Shown here one piece after another: positions 1-10,457 of a stretch of 42,938 bases of DNA (position 1 is its first letter; each line of letters begins with the position of its first letter). The notes under the pieces were generated by a model. That model saw nothing but the letters and a program-made list of their open reading frames with translations, had not been told where the DNA came from and did no database searches. The position numbers and the translations under genes are program-made. Source of the stretch: Porphyra umbilicalis (lineage: Eukaryota > Rhodophyta > Bangiophyceae > Bangiales > Bangiaceae); NCBI GenBank assembly GCA_002049455.2, contig KV919236.1:1-42938 (forward strand), in the 5' to 3' direction.

Positions 1-363
1 CGCGCATGGTGCCGTCTGCACCCACACGTGGCAGCCCTGGTGATTGTCCTTTCACCGGTTTTAGAGTGCCAGAAGCCCATATTGGACGCCGAAACGGCCC
101 AATTGGGCCAATCTCCGTCCGAAGCGGCGTCAGACGTCCAGATAGGGGGCCTCCTATCTGGACGATGAGATTCTATCCAGATTCGAATAGATTCGTTTGA
201 AATGTACTTACCATGGAAATCTAAGTGGCCAGATGGGCGTTTCCGGACCAGACGGCTTCGTATTATTGCTAGCACGGCGTTTCCCGACACGTCGCAGCGA
301 ATATGCCACGTTTCGGCAATATGGCGCATATCTCAGGTCGTATCGGTATTGTTGGATCCGCCC
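1..363. other. Non-coding stretch, no gene seen
   Basis: I see no conserved protein, RNA or repeat here. Open frames are short. The stretch ends where the 0.7-kb inverted-repeat arm begins. Confidence 0.5.
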
Positions 364-1087
364 TTAGGACAGGGTGCTCTCAAAGTGTAGTGATGCACAC
401 ATATGCTTAGATCAAGGGACTTGCTCTCCGTTTCAGAGGTGGCAGTCTGCATTCGTGTCCTCAGGGATCTGAGGGCGTGTCAGTGTTGGAAGGGTCGCGA
501 TGACGCTAAAAGCGAATGGAGTTACGTGGCTGAGAAGGACTGTCCTGCCATAGGGGTCACTGGGCCCGGACGGCGCCTGCCCCCGTGCCCCCTCTACCGC
601 CCCGAGTTGCGCGCGGTGACCGCGCGCAGCGACTTGCGGGGCTTGACGCGCCCACCATGACCCGTGGGTGATCGTGTCTGCGCGCCGTCTTCTATGGCGG
701 CGGCGCGTCGGCGGTTGTTGACGCCATCTAGCGGCGCGGTTAAAGGCGCCTCGTCGCGCGGCGATCAGTCCCACCCGCCCGCCCGTGCGCCGCGTCGGCC
801 GCCTTGCTCGCCGTGCGCAGGTGCGCTGCGCGGCGGAGTGACGGCCTCGCCCGTGGGCGCCGCGCGACGCCGGCGGGCCGCCGCCGCTGCGGTGGCGGAG
901 GTGGCACCCCTTTCCCCGCCAGACGCCCCCACCACCACGGCAACGTGGCTGTACGTGCCCCCGTGCGCGCTCGCGGCCATAGAGCCGGCCGGCGTGCCCG
1001 GTGTCAATGCGTCGCCGAGCGCGCCACGGCCCTGAAGGCCAGGGTATTGTACGCACGTGCCTGGAATCTATATGATTTGTGAAACGT
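364..1087 (+). repeat. Dispersed repeat, arm A of a 0.7-kb inverted repeat
   Basis: This stretch is the reverse complement of 21344-22062 with a modest number of differences. The outer edge starts TTAGGACAGGGTGCTC and the inner edge passes through ACGCACGTGCCTG, both recovered inverted in arm B. Long open frames occur on both strands (433-1056 minus) but are Ala/Arg/Gly-rich and match no family I know, so I treat them as GC-driven. No target duplication flanks it. It may be a copy of an unidentified repeat family or a long terminal inverted repeat. Confidence 0.75.
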
Positions 1088-2083
1088 GTTTAAGTTCGTT
1101 CAATAGGCCACAGGTAGGTGCTTGTCGATTTGAACGTGCCCTAACGAACGTGGAACCACTTTCCGAAGTTTGGAGAATTCCAACTCGATTCTATAGTTCG
1201 GGTGTCACGATATTGCAAACATCCCAGTTTTGGCGGATCCTAACTGGAACTCAAGCACTCATGTGTTTTCTAACATTTTCATTAACTCCGCACTTATCAT
1301 GCATTTATCCTGGCATGTTTCGCGGCAAGTCTGAGAGCATATGAAATGGGAACTATGGGTGGTACGAGAGCCGACGGTCGGCGACCCGACTGCCGTCGTG
1401 CCGACCGCTGCGCCGCACGCCCCCCCCCACCATCTCTCGCCCGTCACGACCGCCGGCGCCGCGGTCGCCATGCCGATCGTGTGCATCCGTCGTCCTTTGG
1501 CCGGCACAGAGTTTCTCACAGAGGCACGTGGCCGTGTCGTACAGTTAAGGGGGTTCGGTTTCGTCTTCGGGGCGCGGCGGGCGGCGGTGCGGGGGGGTGA
1601 CGGGGCGGCCGGGGGGGGGGGCGCTCACGTGCGTGCTCAGTGCATGGCCAGAGGCGCGATCGTTCATGTTGTGCTGCTTGTCTCGGTGTAGTCTCTTCGT
1701 AAATTTTTGTCCCTCTCCCGTGTGTACGCCCCACAGGTGGTGATCATGGTCATGTATCAGCCGATGCTCTATGCTTGACTCGTCCATGTGACCCCCCCTG
1801 CCTTTTCCGTGTCTGCTGTGCATGTTAGCGTGTTTGCGTCTTGTCCGGCACTCCGGTTGTCGCTGAGTATTGTCCCATGAAACTACGTGTCAACCCGGCC
1901 CACAGAAACAGATAGGGACACCTGCCCAAGTGAGGGAACCCGCCCACGCGCCCTGCTCTACTCTCGCCCGGTGACACGGTCACCCAGGACAACACCGAAA
2001 GGCTCGAAGAGGGAGGAGTGTCGCAAGAACGCAGCTGTCTTTTTGTGAGGAAGCCGGGCGAAGGGCGCCCCGCCGTCCCCTTA
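1088..2083. other. Non-coding stretch with G/C homopolymer runs
   Basis: No gene recognised. It contains a run of nine C at 1420-1428 and eleven G at 1611-1621. The last ~200 bases may be the end of an LTR, because a primer-binding-site-like sequence follows at 2084, but no second LTR copy was found to prove it. Confidence 0.4.
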
Positions 2084-2095
2084 TGCTATCAGAGC
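2084..2095 (+). other. Possible primer-binding site of an LTR retrotransposon
   Basis: TGCTATCAGAGC matches 11 of 12 bases of TGGTATCAGAGC, the usual site complementary to the 3' end of initiator tRNA-Met in many plant-type LTR elements. It lies about 250 bases upstream of the gag-like relic, which is the expected place. A short match like this could be chance. Confidence 0.4.
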
Positions 2096-3477
2096 AAGCG
2101 TGCCAAAAGGGCCCCGAATCCCACATAGTAGCCTCCCCAAGGGGAGATTTGGGGATCCGTAACAGTGGACCCCCCTACTGTCAAGCATACAAATCAAGCA
2201 ATTGATACGGGAATGCAAACAACCCACAAAAAGCCAGGATCCAGGACGGGAATCATCGGGCCGTCCGGCAAATCAGGGTCCCCCATGACGTACCCGACGA
2301 TCGGCCCCCCTCCCGGGGCGTCCGTTCCGGGCCCGCGTGTCGCCCGGCTCCCCGTCATGCGACATAGCTCCCTTCCAAACCTGGACCATCCCGGGACAGC
2401 ACGTCAGGGCCAACGGACGCATACGTGGCGCGCTTAGTTCGACGCACACGGGAACGGGCGCCTGCGCGCCTGGCGTGACGTACGCCCTCGCCGATCGCGG
2501 GCGCTCCCCACGCGTCCGGAAGGGCAACCAGTTGGGCTGCTTGGACCGCTTCGGGGCCCTGCCCAGGTAAGAGCAGGGAAGGAGCGACGTCGTCGCCCGT
2601 CGGTACCAGACGGCGGCTGGTGCTGTCCCGGTACCCCCGGAGGATCTCTCGATACCTGGGGCCTTTGTGCAGTTCACGGTCACGCGGCTCCCGTTGGTCT
2701 CCTCTTGGAATCGGGAGCAGCAACGCCAGGCCTTGACGACGCTGGACATCCAGGGGCTGGAGACGGCCGACCGGGGTATCGGGGAGCCCATGATGCACGC
2801 CCCTGGGGTCGTCTACGGGGCCGACCGGGCGCCATGCGCGCCGGGTAGTGCTTGGGCTATCCGTCTGGCAGGCATCCCCGTCGCCTTGATCCGGGACCCG
2901 ACCAAGTCCTACGACCCGAGCATCTTGGCACCAGTCATCCGCGGCCCCGAGGAGGAAGACTACCCCCGGTGGTGGGCGGACACGGTGACCAAGGTCACGG
3001 CCATGGCCACCCCGCCGCCTTTTCCGCACCTCTTGTACATGCCCATCCCGGGGCCGTACTTGCGTCTGCTCCCCATATTTGCCGCCTCGACCCACGCCAA
3101 CTCGGAGGGCCGGGCGCGTCGTCGGGGGTACCTCATCTCCTGGAACCACCAGAAGTTCTGGCGGATGTCCATGTCGGCTCGTGGCCAGTTCTTTGCCTCT
3201 GTGCCGTCTTGTGTTTGGGCGATGGAGATTCTGATGGGCTTCACGACCGGTGGCACCCTGGTGGCGTTCTACGCACGGGATGAGATGGTCCGGGCGTGCC
3301 GGGACCCCTGCTCCATCGTGATGGCCATCTCGGCGGCTGAGTACTTGGTCATGGCATGCAACCGCTGGTACGAGGAGGCGCGCGACGGCCGGTTCTGGCT
3401 CATCTAGGACGCTTTGTTTGGCTGGGTCAAGCTGCTCAAGCCGAAGGAGTTGGCCGGGGACGATGCGGAGGCCTTGG

Positions 3478-3563
3478 TGTTGGACTACGAGTTTGAACTA
3501 CACAGTAGCATTTACACCGGTATTGTGGCCGTAGCTGGGTGGTACAACTTTCGAATCCCAACA
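3478..3563 (+). repeat. TRIM 5' LTR (86 bp)
   Basis: Begins TGTTGGACTACGAG and ends TCGAATCCCAACA, directly followed by the primer-binding site. It aligns without gaps to 3729-3814 with scattered substitutions, so the insertion is old. It contains TAGCTGGGTGG and TTTCGAATCCC, which resemble tRNA A and B boxes. Confidence 0.85.
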
Positions 3564-3577
3564 GGTTATGGGCCCAG
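3564..3577 (+). other. TRIM primer-binding site (half tRNA-iMet)
   Basis: GGTTATGGGCCCAG is the exact reverse complement of the anticodon stem-loop segment CTGGGCCCATAACC of eukaryotic initiator tRNA-Met. It abuts the 5' LTR with no gap. The same 14 bases follow the LTRs of both Copia families here. Confidence 0.9.
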
Positions 3578-3719
3578 GATATCCAGTTAGAGCTGGCTGA
3601 CTTTGCAGGAGGTCGCAGGTTCAAATCTCACAAGCGGGCGACTTGGAAAGAAATCAGTCGCAAGAGCCTGGGGATTAGCATCTAACGTGAGACCTGGCCG
3701 ACTTGACGTCCTGTGACGT

Positions 3720-3728
3720 TAGGGGGAG
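3720..3728 (+). other. TRIM polypurine tract
   Basis: TAGGGGGAG directly precedes the TGTT of the 3' LTR, the position and composition of a plus-strand primer. Confidence 0.75.
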
Positions 3729-3814
3729 TGTTAAACCATAAGTTTGAACTCCCCAGAACCATTCACACCGGTACTGTGGCTGTAGCTGAGTGGTACAATT
3801 TTTGAATCCCAAGA
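3729..3814 (+). repeat. TRIM 3' LTR (86 bp)
   Basis: Begins TGTTAAACCATAAG and ends TGAATCCCAAGA. Same length as the 5' LTR. Carries TAGCTGAGTGG, a full match to the tRNA A-box consensus, nine bases before a decayed B-box-like TTTTTGAATCCC. Confidence 0.85.
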
Positions 3815-4915
3815 TTGGGCCTTCTTTCAGGTCATGGTGACCTTGAGAATGGCCCTGCCGGTTGGGTCCCCGGAGTTCTGCTGGGCGCCCCGGCTGTTGG
3901 ACGCCGCGCGTCGGGATCGGGGCGGGTGGCTGAACGTTTCGACCCGGCGGGACGCGTCCGGGGTCTGCCTGGTCATCTAGGACGCTCTCGTCTCCGAGGA
4001 CTTTCACATCCCGGCCCAAGTTTTGGCGACGCCTCCTCCGTCCGCGCACGGCTCGGTCCAGGCGCCGCGCCAGCCGGACGGATTGTCTTCTGGATGGGAG
4101 CTCGCGGTCACCCAGCGTGCCGGGGGGCCCACCTTGTCTCCGTCGGGCGGGCCCAACCTTCCCGGGCACATTCCGGTCCCGCCTCCTCGTACTCCGTTGG
4201 TAGCCAGGCCGGTGCCGCAGGCAACGGTCCCACCGTCCAGTTGCCCAATGAGCTTGCCCCCAGCGATAAGCGGGCCGGAGATGGGGCTTGTGACTCGGGT
4301 CCGGACGGCTAACCGTCTGCGCTTGGCTTCTCCGGTCCCCGACTCGCTCTTGGGTGAAACGCGTCCACTCTGGGTCCGGAGGGAGAGGCGGGGCTGGAGC
4401 GCTTGGTTTGCCGCCCTACGGGCACCGCCCGCCAGACGACACTGAGAGTACTTCTTGTTTCCATGGTGGACCTCTTTGGGGGCTGGTCGACCGACTTGGT
4501 GACATGGGCGGAGGGGCACCAGGTCGTGGACCCCGCTTTCCGGACGGAGGTCTTGAACGGCTGCATCCAGCCAGGCGTGAACGGCCGGCTCTAGAGTCTG
4601 TTGCAGCTGCACCAGTCGCGCCAGGACGGGGATCTTCGCTGGACGGAGCCCAGCGGCAACTGGCAGCAGGGCGGCGCGGGCCAAGGCGAACGTCGGGAAG
4701 AGCCGGCAGCCGGCGGAGGGTCTTGGCCGCGGGTTGCGCCGGCGAGGCCCTACCGTGGCACGAATGGCAGGGGCGATCATGGAGGTGGACATCGGGGTGG
4801 TCACGGTGGGGGTGGCGGGAACTGGGACAGCGGGTATGGCAGCTACGGATACGCCAACCGCCCGGGGGCTCCGGCAGACGACACGCGTGGGTACATTCGC
4901 ACGTACGGGGGCTAG

Positions 4916-5151
4916 GAGCGCCCGTCGGGCGGGTACGAGGGCCCGGCGGCCAACCAGCGTCGCACAGAGTAGCGCGTTCTTATCTTGGCCGCGGAGCGAA
5001 GGGGAGAGGACTTGTTGGGGACCAGGCGAGCTCTGTGCATGGCTGGGCCCTTTGGTCATTGCGATTCGATTATATCGTGCTTCTTGCTGGCGCCATAAAC
5101 GAGGTTCACCGTTTGCTTGGATCTAGTACTCGTCCTGGTCGTCCGACTTCT
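4916..5151. other. Spacer between convergent gag-like and Gypsy pol relics
   Basis: No gene, LTR or repeat copy recognised in this interval. Confidence 0.4.
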
Positions 5152-5614
5152 CTACCGACTTGTCTGGGTCCTACGGGAGGAGAACATGCCGACGACGGTT
5201 CCTGTACACCGTGGCCACAGGCAGGCGACCCGAGTGTTGTCAGGTGTCATCCTCCGGGCCAAGCCCAAACCACCGGAACAGCAGCCAGAGGACACCTTCG
5301 TCATCGAAGGTGTGGTCAATGAACCGTTCAAATACGCATTCGGACACAACTTGTTGCAGCGCATCCGGGACCGCCACCTGGGGTCGTGCCGGGCCGTTAA
5401 CCGGATCCACAGGACCAGCCGGAACGACATGGTCCCCACTAACCCGATAAGGGAGCCCATCTTGGTCCACCAGGTAGATCCGCCCGTCCGTCTCCAGCAT
5501 CTCGTACGAGCCCGTCACCTCGGGGTCGAGCTTGTGCTTCCGGGTGTGGTTCCGCAGGTACACACAGTCGCCACTGGTGATCGACACCCGGCGAGACAGG
5601 ACTTTATTGCCATA
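5152..5614 (-). pseudogene. Gypsy integrase C-terminus with chromodomain (relic)
   Basis: Read leftward, the frame gives an integrase C-terminal segment with the GPY/F-like block PEVTGSYEMLETDG, then a linker and a chromodomain-type end (FERFIDHT, LWLLFRWFG, PEDDT). This combination is diagnostic of chromovirus-type Ty3/Gypsy elements, where the chromodomain steers integration to marked chromatin. The conserved Trp expected after DDT is replaced by a stop, and homologous-looking sequence continues past it to about 5152. The upstream end was separated from the integrase core by insertion of a solo LTR at 5619-6123. Confidence 0.8.
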
Positions 5615-5618
5615 GCTC

Positions 5619-6123
5619 TGTTGAAGAGCAGTGGGGATAGGGGATGGGGGACCATGGTGAAGTGGTACAGTGGCTTGAGCTTGTGTGTATGTGTGCGAAT
5701 GTGCTTTGTAGGTTGTCTCTCCAAAGCGCCCCTCTTCCCATCAAGGGCACTCCTGAAGTGGTCCAAGTCGGAGCACTCAAGCCAAGCACGAAGCCCAAGC
5801 AGCTCGCCCGCGCACACGCCCGGCGACACTCAAAAACAAAATGCTCACCCAATCAAAGCATCAAGAATCAATGCAAAGTCCACGCAAATCAAAGCGTCAG
5901 AAGCGCAGAACAGAAAAAATGAAATCGCAAACATTTCTCTCAAAATCGCACGGGTACAAGTGTCGAATGCACCAGCGGCCACCAGACGTCGAGGAATTCG
6001 CATGGGTAGTCAATGGGAAGTCTGACCCCCACTATCATTAGGCGAGACCTTCGGGTCGCGTACGGGAGTCGGGGGTTCGTACCCCTACCATTACCTGGTT
6101 TCTTGAATTTTACTTTTACAGCA
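5619..6123 (-). repeat. Solo LTR (copy 1), Copia-type, inserted in Gypsy integrase
   Basis: A ~505-bp unit shared with 11488-12007 at high identity. Read on the minus strand it starts TGCTGTAAAAG (or TGTAAAAG) and ends CCCCACTGC...TTCAACA. The last ~250 bases also resemble the 5' LTR of the Copia element at 23512-23809, which fixes the orientation and family type. No convincing target duplication is visible. It separates the Gypsy integrase core from its chromodomain end. The outer ~95 bases contain a tRNA-like segment. Confidence 0.75.
6000..6095 (+). other. tRNA-like segment inside solo LTR copy 1
   Basis: Plus-strand counterpart of 11884-11978 with more mutations: A-box-like TAGTCAATGGG, a GACCTTCGGGTC hairpin resembling a long variable arm, and GGGGGTTCGTACCCC in place of the T arm. 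Too decayed to call a tRNA gene. Confidence 0.45.
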
Positions 6124-6218
6124 GTCGGAATTTCAGCGGCGTTGAGCATGCCAGTCCAACAAGTTTGTATCGTACCGAGCTTGTACCGAGCTTGTGTTTT
6201 GGCGATCGAATCCCATAC

Positions 6219-7200
6219 TTAGGGTAGCAAGACCTTGAGCGACTTCAGGAAGGCATCCTTGGCCTCGGTCACAGACTGGCTCGGGTAGGGCGTCATCCCG
6301 TCAGGCATCCGTTCCTGGGAGAAGTCGCTCAGGCACCGCGTGGTAACCAAGTCCAAGGAAGCAACACCCGTCCTCCAGTGTGGCCGCGAGGTGTACGCCA
6401 AGGCCAGGATCGGCACGAGTTCGTCCCAGTTGTCCTGGTGGTCCTCGATGCCGTGCATGAACATGTCGACTAGGGTCTTGTTGAACCACTGGACTTGGCC
6501 ATTGGTCTGCGGGTGGTACATGGTCTTATACAAGTTGCGAATGCCCATCAAACCGCAAACCCCTTGAAAGAACAGGGAGGCGATTTGGGGCCCTTTATCC
6601 ACCAGTACCGTGTCCGAGGGCCCGTATACGGATACCCAGTCCCGGAAAAGCGCGGAGGAGACGTCCGCTGCCGTTATGCTGGCCAGGGGGCCGGCTGGGA
6701 CCAGCTTCGAGAACCGGTCGACAATGATCAGGAGGAAGGCGTTCCCGGTCTTGGTCTCAGTTAAGGGTCCGAGTACGTCCATGAACAAGCTCGCAAACGG
6801 TTCCGTGGCCGGAAAATTTTTTGAGCATGGCCGTCCGCTGGCGGGGCGCGATCCCGTTCCGGGCGCACGACTGGCAGTCGGATACCCAGTCGTGCACATC
6901 GGCGGCCATGGCCTCCCAGAGGAAATGACGTCAGACCGTCGAGCACATCCGGTTGACGCCTGGATGACCGGCTCGTGCGACGTCATGCTCCAGGTGGAGG
7001 AGCTCCCGTAGGACGGCCTCGGGCACGTACACTCGCGCGGCGCCGTCGAGGGGCGCCACCCGGACCAATAGACCGTCCTTGTTTTTCGAGAAGCGGGAGT
7101 GCCCGTTATGGTCCATCCTGTCCCGGAGGTCCTGGCAGTGCGCGTTTTATTTCTGGGCTGCCAACATCCGGGCGATAGTGACCGGTTGCTCCTTGGTTGG
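6219..7200 (-). pseudogene. Ty3/Gypsy integrase (zinc-binding and core domains), inactive
   Basis: The minus frame 7316-6219 encodes the integrase core from PFASLFMDVLGPL onward. Catalytic positions in this open frame: D180 in MDVLGPL, D240 in VDKGPQ, and residue 276, exactly 35 residues on, which is Gln in NGQVQWFN where the family has Glu (codon at 6489-6491). The HHCC zinc-binding part lies upstream in another frame (two His around 7030-6970, CQSC near 6870), so at least one frameshift separates the domains. The frame ends at 6219; the C-terminal segment resumes at 5614 beyond the solo LTR. The enzyme would have joined retroelement cDNA to chromosomal DNA; this copy cannot. Confidence 0.88.
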
Positions 7201-7233
7201 CTCCTCGTAGTTCGGCGCGACCCATCGGCGAGA

Positions 7234-7790
7234 CTAGTCCGCCAGAGCGAGGCAGAAAATCTCCTCCGGGATGACCGACTGGTCCGGCGCGAGCGTTGGC
7301 AGCCGGGACATGGCATCAGCGCAGGGGTGCTCCCTTTCCCTTCTCTTGCATACCTTGTACTGGAACTCAGAGAGGCGCAAGCGCCAGCGGGCTGTTCGAC
7401 CCTGGGCGCTGTCCATGTTGAGCAACTAGCGCAGGCTAGCGTGGTCCGTCCGGATCAGAAAAGTTTGGCCTTAGAGTTACGGGCGGAGAAGGAAGCAAGC
7501 CCATACCACTGCCAGGCACTCGCGGGCCGTTGTCGAGTAATTTCGCTCTGCCGGGGTGAAACCACGGCGGTAATAGCCGACCGGGAGTATATCTTTATCC
7601 GGTTGTTGCTGGAGCAGGGTTCACCCGTCTTGCATGGCACAGGCGTCTGTGTCCAGGATGAACAGGCCCTCACGGCACGGGAGTTCCAGGATGGGGGTCG
7701 ACGTGAGGCGTTCCTTCAGGTACGTGAAGCCCGCGAGCTGGGCGGCATCCAGTGGCGGAAGGACAAGGGGCAGCTTCTCACTGGTCAGCT
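7234..7790 (-). pseudogene. Ty3/Gypsy RNase H (relic)
   Basis: Several minus-strand frames together recover the retroelement RNase H: a strand with ...LDTDAC, a central ECLAVVWA-like block, TDHASLRWLL near 7430, then ARWRLRLSEF and HPCADAMSRL before the linker to integrase. At least two frame changes and a stop interrupt it. RNase H would degrade the RNA of the RNA-DNA hybrid during reverse transcription. It sits in normal order between RT and integrase. Confidence 0.7.
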
Positions 7791-7843
7791 TGGTCAGGGG
7801 CTAGGCGATGTGCGCAAAATCCTTGATGAAGCGTCGGTACACG

Positions 7844-8205
7844 TTACACATGCCCAGGAAACTCTTGAGCTCCTCCTGGTTGCGGGGCGGAAGCGCCTGC
7901 GCCAGGCTCTTGATGTTTTATCTGGTTCATCAAGAGCTGCCCGGGCCGCACGATGTGGCCCAGGTACTCGACCTCTTGCTGGAAAAAATGACAATTGGAT
8001 GACTTGAGAGAGACACCGGATTTTTTCAGGAGCAAAAAGACTTCCCGGATGTGCCGGATCTTGTCGCCCACGGTCCGGGAGAAAACGATCACGTCGCACA
8101 GGTAGACCAGGCACGTCTTCCACTGGAGGCACGAGAAGATGACGTCGAGGGCTCGCTGGAAAAATGCCGGTGCGTTGACGACAGGCCCTACCATGGGTAT
8201 TTGTT
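7844..8205 (-). pseudogene. Ty3/Gypsy reverse transcriptase palm (relic, 5'-truncated)
   Basis: The frame encodes the RT palm: NAPAFFQRALD, then the catalytic box as YLCDVIVFS (8093-8104 for YLCD), then SLKSSNCHFF and EYLGHIVRPG. The family box is YLDD, so the first of the two metal-binding Asp residues is Cys here and polymerase activity is lost. Nothing recognisable of RT or protease lies beyond about 8205, so the element is truncated on that side. It is followed in order by RNase H and integrase. Confidence 0.82.
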
Positions 8206-10084
8206 GATTGAGTATACCCATAAGTAATTAGGTGTCGGCACCCATACTCAAAAGCCAGTACCATGTGGGCGAGTACACCCACGATTGGGAACACATACAA
8301 GAAAATACTCATGCGACATCCAGAAACGAGTATCTCTCGTGTAAGCGGAAGCTTACAGTCCTACAAATCAACGCGCCGCAGAGCTGCGAACATCCTTCCT
8401 GTCTCATCAAGCGAATCGCTCGAAACTGGGGCTTAGAAAGTGGCCGCATCAGAGTACAGCTCTGTGAGGCACTCAGCTCGGCCGATCAAAGCTCGGATCG
8501 CTATTACGGCTCCCTCCGCGGGCTATGTCCAACATCAGTTTGAACAGGCACGCCTGGGACGTCGGCGCGAAATACTTCATCATGTCCACACTGCTCTGTA
8601 CCCGTCATGCTCCGCATCAGGCCACGAAAACTGTGCTGAGGCTGCGGTACGGTATGTCGCGTGAGCTTAAGCAGTCTGAGCGCCAATTGTCATGCACAAA
8701 GAAGTGGGTGCCATCCGCACTGCTGATTGCTTGTCCTCGGGTGGTGCCTGTCGCCCTCGAAGCCGCGGCTGGCTCGCCCGCAGGTCGCTCACTGGCAGCT
8801 GTCCCCTCCTTGCTTAATGCTCGCGCCTTCGCAGTGGCCTCTTTCTGAAAGTGCGTGTTGCTCATTCTTTCTTGCGTCCTTTTCAGAGTGATTTGTGAAG
8901 TAAAAGTCTACAACTCCGACGCTATGCAGACGAGTCCTGGCATGTGTGTTTTCACATTTAGTATAAATATGACGTCTCAAATGAAATTATGGCAGGTTTA
9001 TTGTTGCCAGTTGCTTCCGCCCACTTGCGTTCACCTCACGGGCAACAAGCCGTGCCGGAGCCTCCTGTCTGCGCGCACATCACAGCTGCATACATGCCGT
9101 TGTCCAGCACGTGCGTGTGCTCGTGGAGTACACACCCTCGCCTGAGTAGTAGCGACAGCGCAGCGTCTGTCACTGCACTGGTCCTGCTGTGACGCGTGTT
9201 CTGGCGACCGCGACCCCATGCACAGACACTGCCGTCGCCTTTCTCACCCCCACCCGCACTATCCGTCTTGCACACTCGCCGAACTTGTTCCACCCCGCAC
9301 CGTGGCGGCAACTGCTCATGGGTCAGCAGTTTGAGCGACGGGGCTCGTCGCTCGCGTCGCCAGCGGCTACATGTGGTGCCGCCCCCACTCGGCTGTCACG
9401 GGGATCGCGCGAGGCGGGGGCTCGCAAAGAGAACGCCTGCGGTGTGCGCACCAGGCCCTGCCATAAGTATACCGCCAGTAGGTACTGTTACGGGTGTAAG
9501 TGGCCGTGCACCCGTACCCAGGGCCAAACTCTCTTGTGTCAAATGGTATCTACACCGAAGAGAGAGTGCTACCAGTACTCGGACCTTGCCGCTCAGTACG
9601 TGTTTCGTGGGTATTTTTCCCTGAAGTTTGAAATTTTGGATTGGGATGAAGAATGCTAGGCGCTCTTGTCATCTGATGTAGCAGATTGGTGGCCGCGAAG
9701 GACTCTGGACTCCTCAGCAGACTGTCTGAAAACAAGTGCCTGCAGGAATCTGTCTGCATGTCCCGGAGAAACAGAGACTTGCAACCATAGGGTTGATGGA
9801 TGGCGATCACGCGCCGCGCGTGCGGCATCCGCATGTATGCACTGGTTGGAGGACGATGGCCCGGTGGACAGGCGAAGGCGCACTCGCAATTCCGGGATGT
9901 GCCGCTGAGCACTCCTGGAAGCGTCTCTGAACCGTGTAATGGTGATGAGGCAGCCCTATGCCGGACAGGCGGACAATTCTTTGAAGCGCAATGCGCCACA
10001 GGCGTTGAAAGCCGGCAGGCCTGACCGTCTACTGACGTTTCAGCTCCTTCTGCGGCTGATTCAACTCCTTGAATTAGAAAGCTG
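8206..10084. other. Long stretch without recognisable gene
   Basis: Open frames on both strands are short and unlike known families. The N-terminal exon and 5' end of the hAT element next door may lie in the last few hundred bases, but I found no terminal inverted repeat or start that I can defend. Confidence 0.4.
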
Positions 10085-10457
10085 ATGGTCACGTGCACGA
10101 CAGGAGCCCTGGATACGGCTACAAAACCATACCATGGCATTGACGAATGCACTGTGGGCCTCTGCAGACTGCAGAAGCTTCAGGCCGGGCCACTCATGAT
10201 ATGCCGCGGGCGTTCCAAGACACAACGGTCGCCACTGTGGGGGCTGGTTGACGTGTACGTCTTAGATGGGTCCAACGACGTCTACGTGCGGTGCAAGGTG
10301 TGCGCTCTTGACGGTGTCGAGACGTACTTGTTCTTACAGGGTGGTCAAACGTCAAATGGCACCAAGCACTTTGAAACGACCGGCAAGGGCAAGGGCTCCC
10401 CCGCACGTCATGGCGACCACCTTCTAGCGGCGCTGTACCTGGCCAAGAACCTCAAGG

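Larger units (their letters stand above)
3478..3814 (+). mobile_element. TRIM (terminal-repeat retrotransposon in miniature)
   Basis: A complete miniature LTR element of 337 bp: an 86-bp 5' LTR, a primer-binding site directly after it, about 150 bp of non-coding interior, a polypurine tract, and an 86-bp 3' LTR. The LTRs start TGTT and the 5' copy ends AACA; the 3' copy ends AAGA, probably a mutated CA. TTGG at 3474-3477 recurs at 3815-3818, a likely 4-bp target duplication. It encodes nothing and must have used proteins of an autonomous element. The shared primer site suggests the Copia elements of this window as the source. It interrupts the gag-like relic. Confidence 0.85.
2337..4915 (+). 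pseudogene. Broken gag-like gene of an LTR retrotransposon
   Basis: The longest open piece, 2601-3407, contains a Trp-rich helical-looking protein segment. It continues in the same frame after a TAG at 3405-3407 up to 3477, where a TRIM element is inserted. Coding-like sequence resumes at 3816, with another TAG at 3978 and then a frame change. The C-terminal part (about 4403-4915) ends in a Gly/His/Arg-rich tail with RGG-like repeats, a nucleic-acid-binding composition seen in some Gag proteins. There is no CCHC zinc knuckle and I cannot name the family. Gag is inferred from length, composition, the upstream primer-site-like sequence and the retroelement context. A TAA at 2568 lies within CAGGTAAGAG, so it could instead mark a 5' splice site. 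The piece converges on the Gypsy pol relic that ends at 5152, so the two are not in the normal gag-pol order. Confidence 0.45.

Noticed and set aside
433..1056. A 207-codon minus-strand frame in inverted-repeat arm A, with a partner frame in arm B
   Set aside because: The composition is Ala/Arg/Gly-rich with no domain. Similar open frames exist on the opposite strand and the two copies do not keep one common frame to the end. Treated as repeat DNA.
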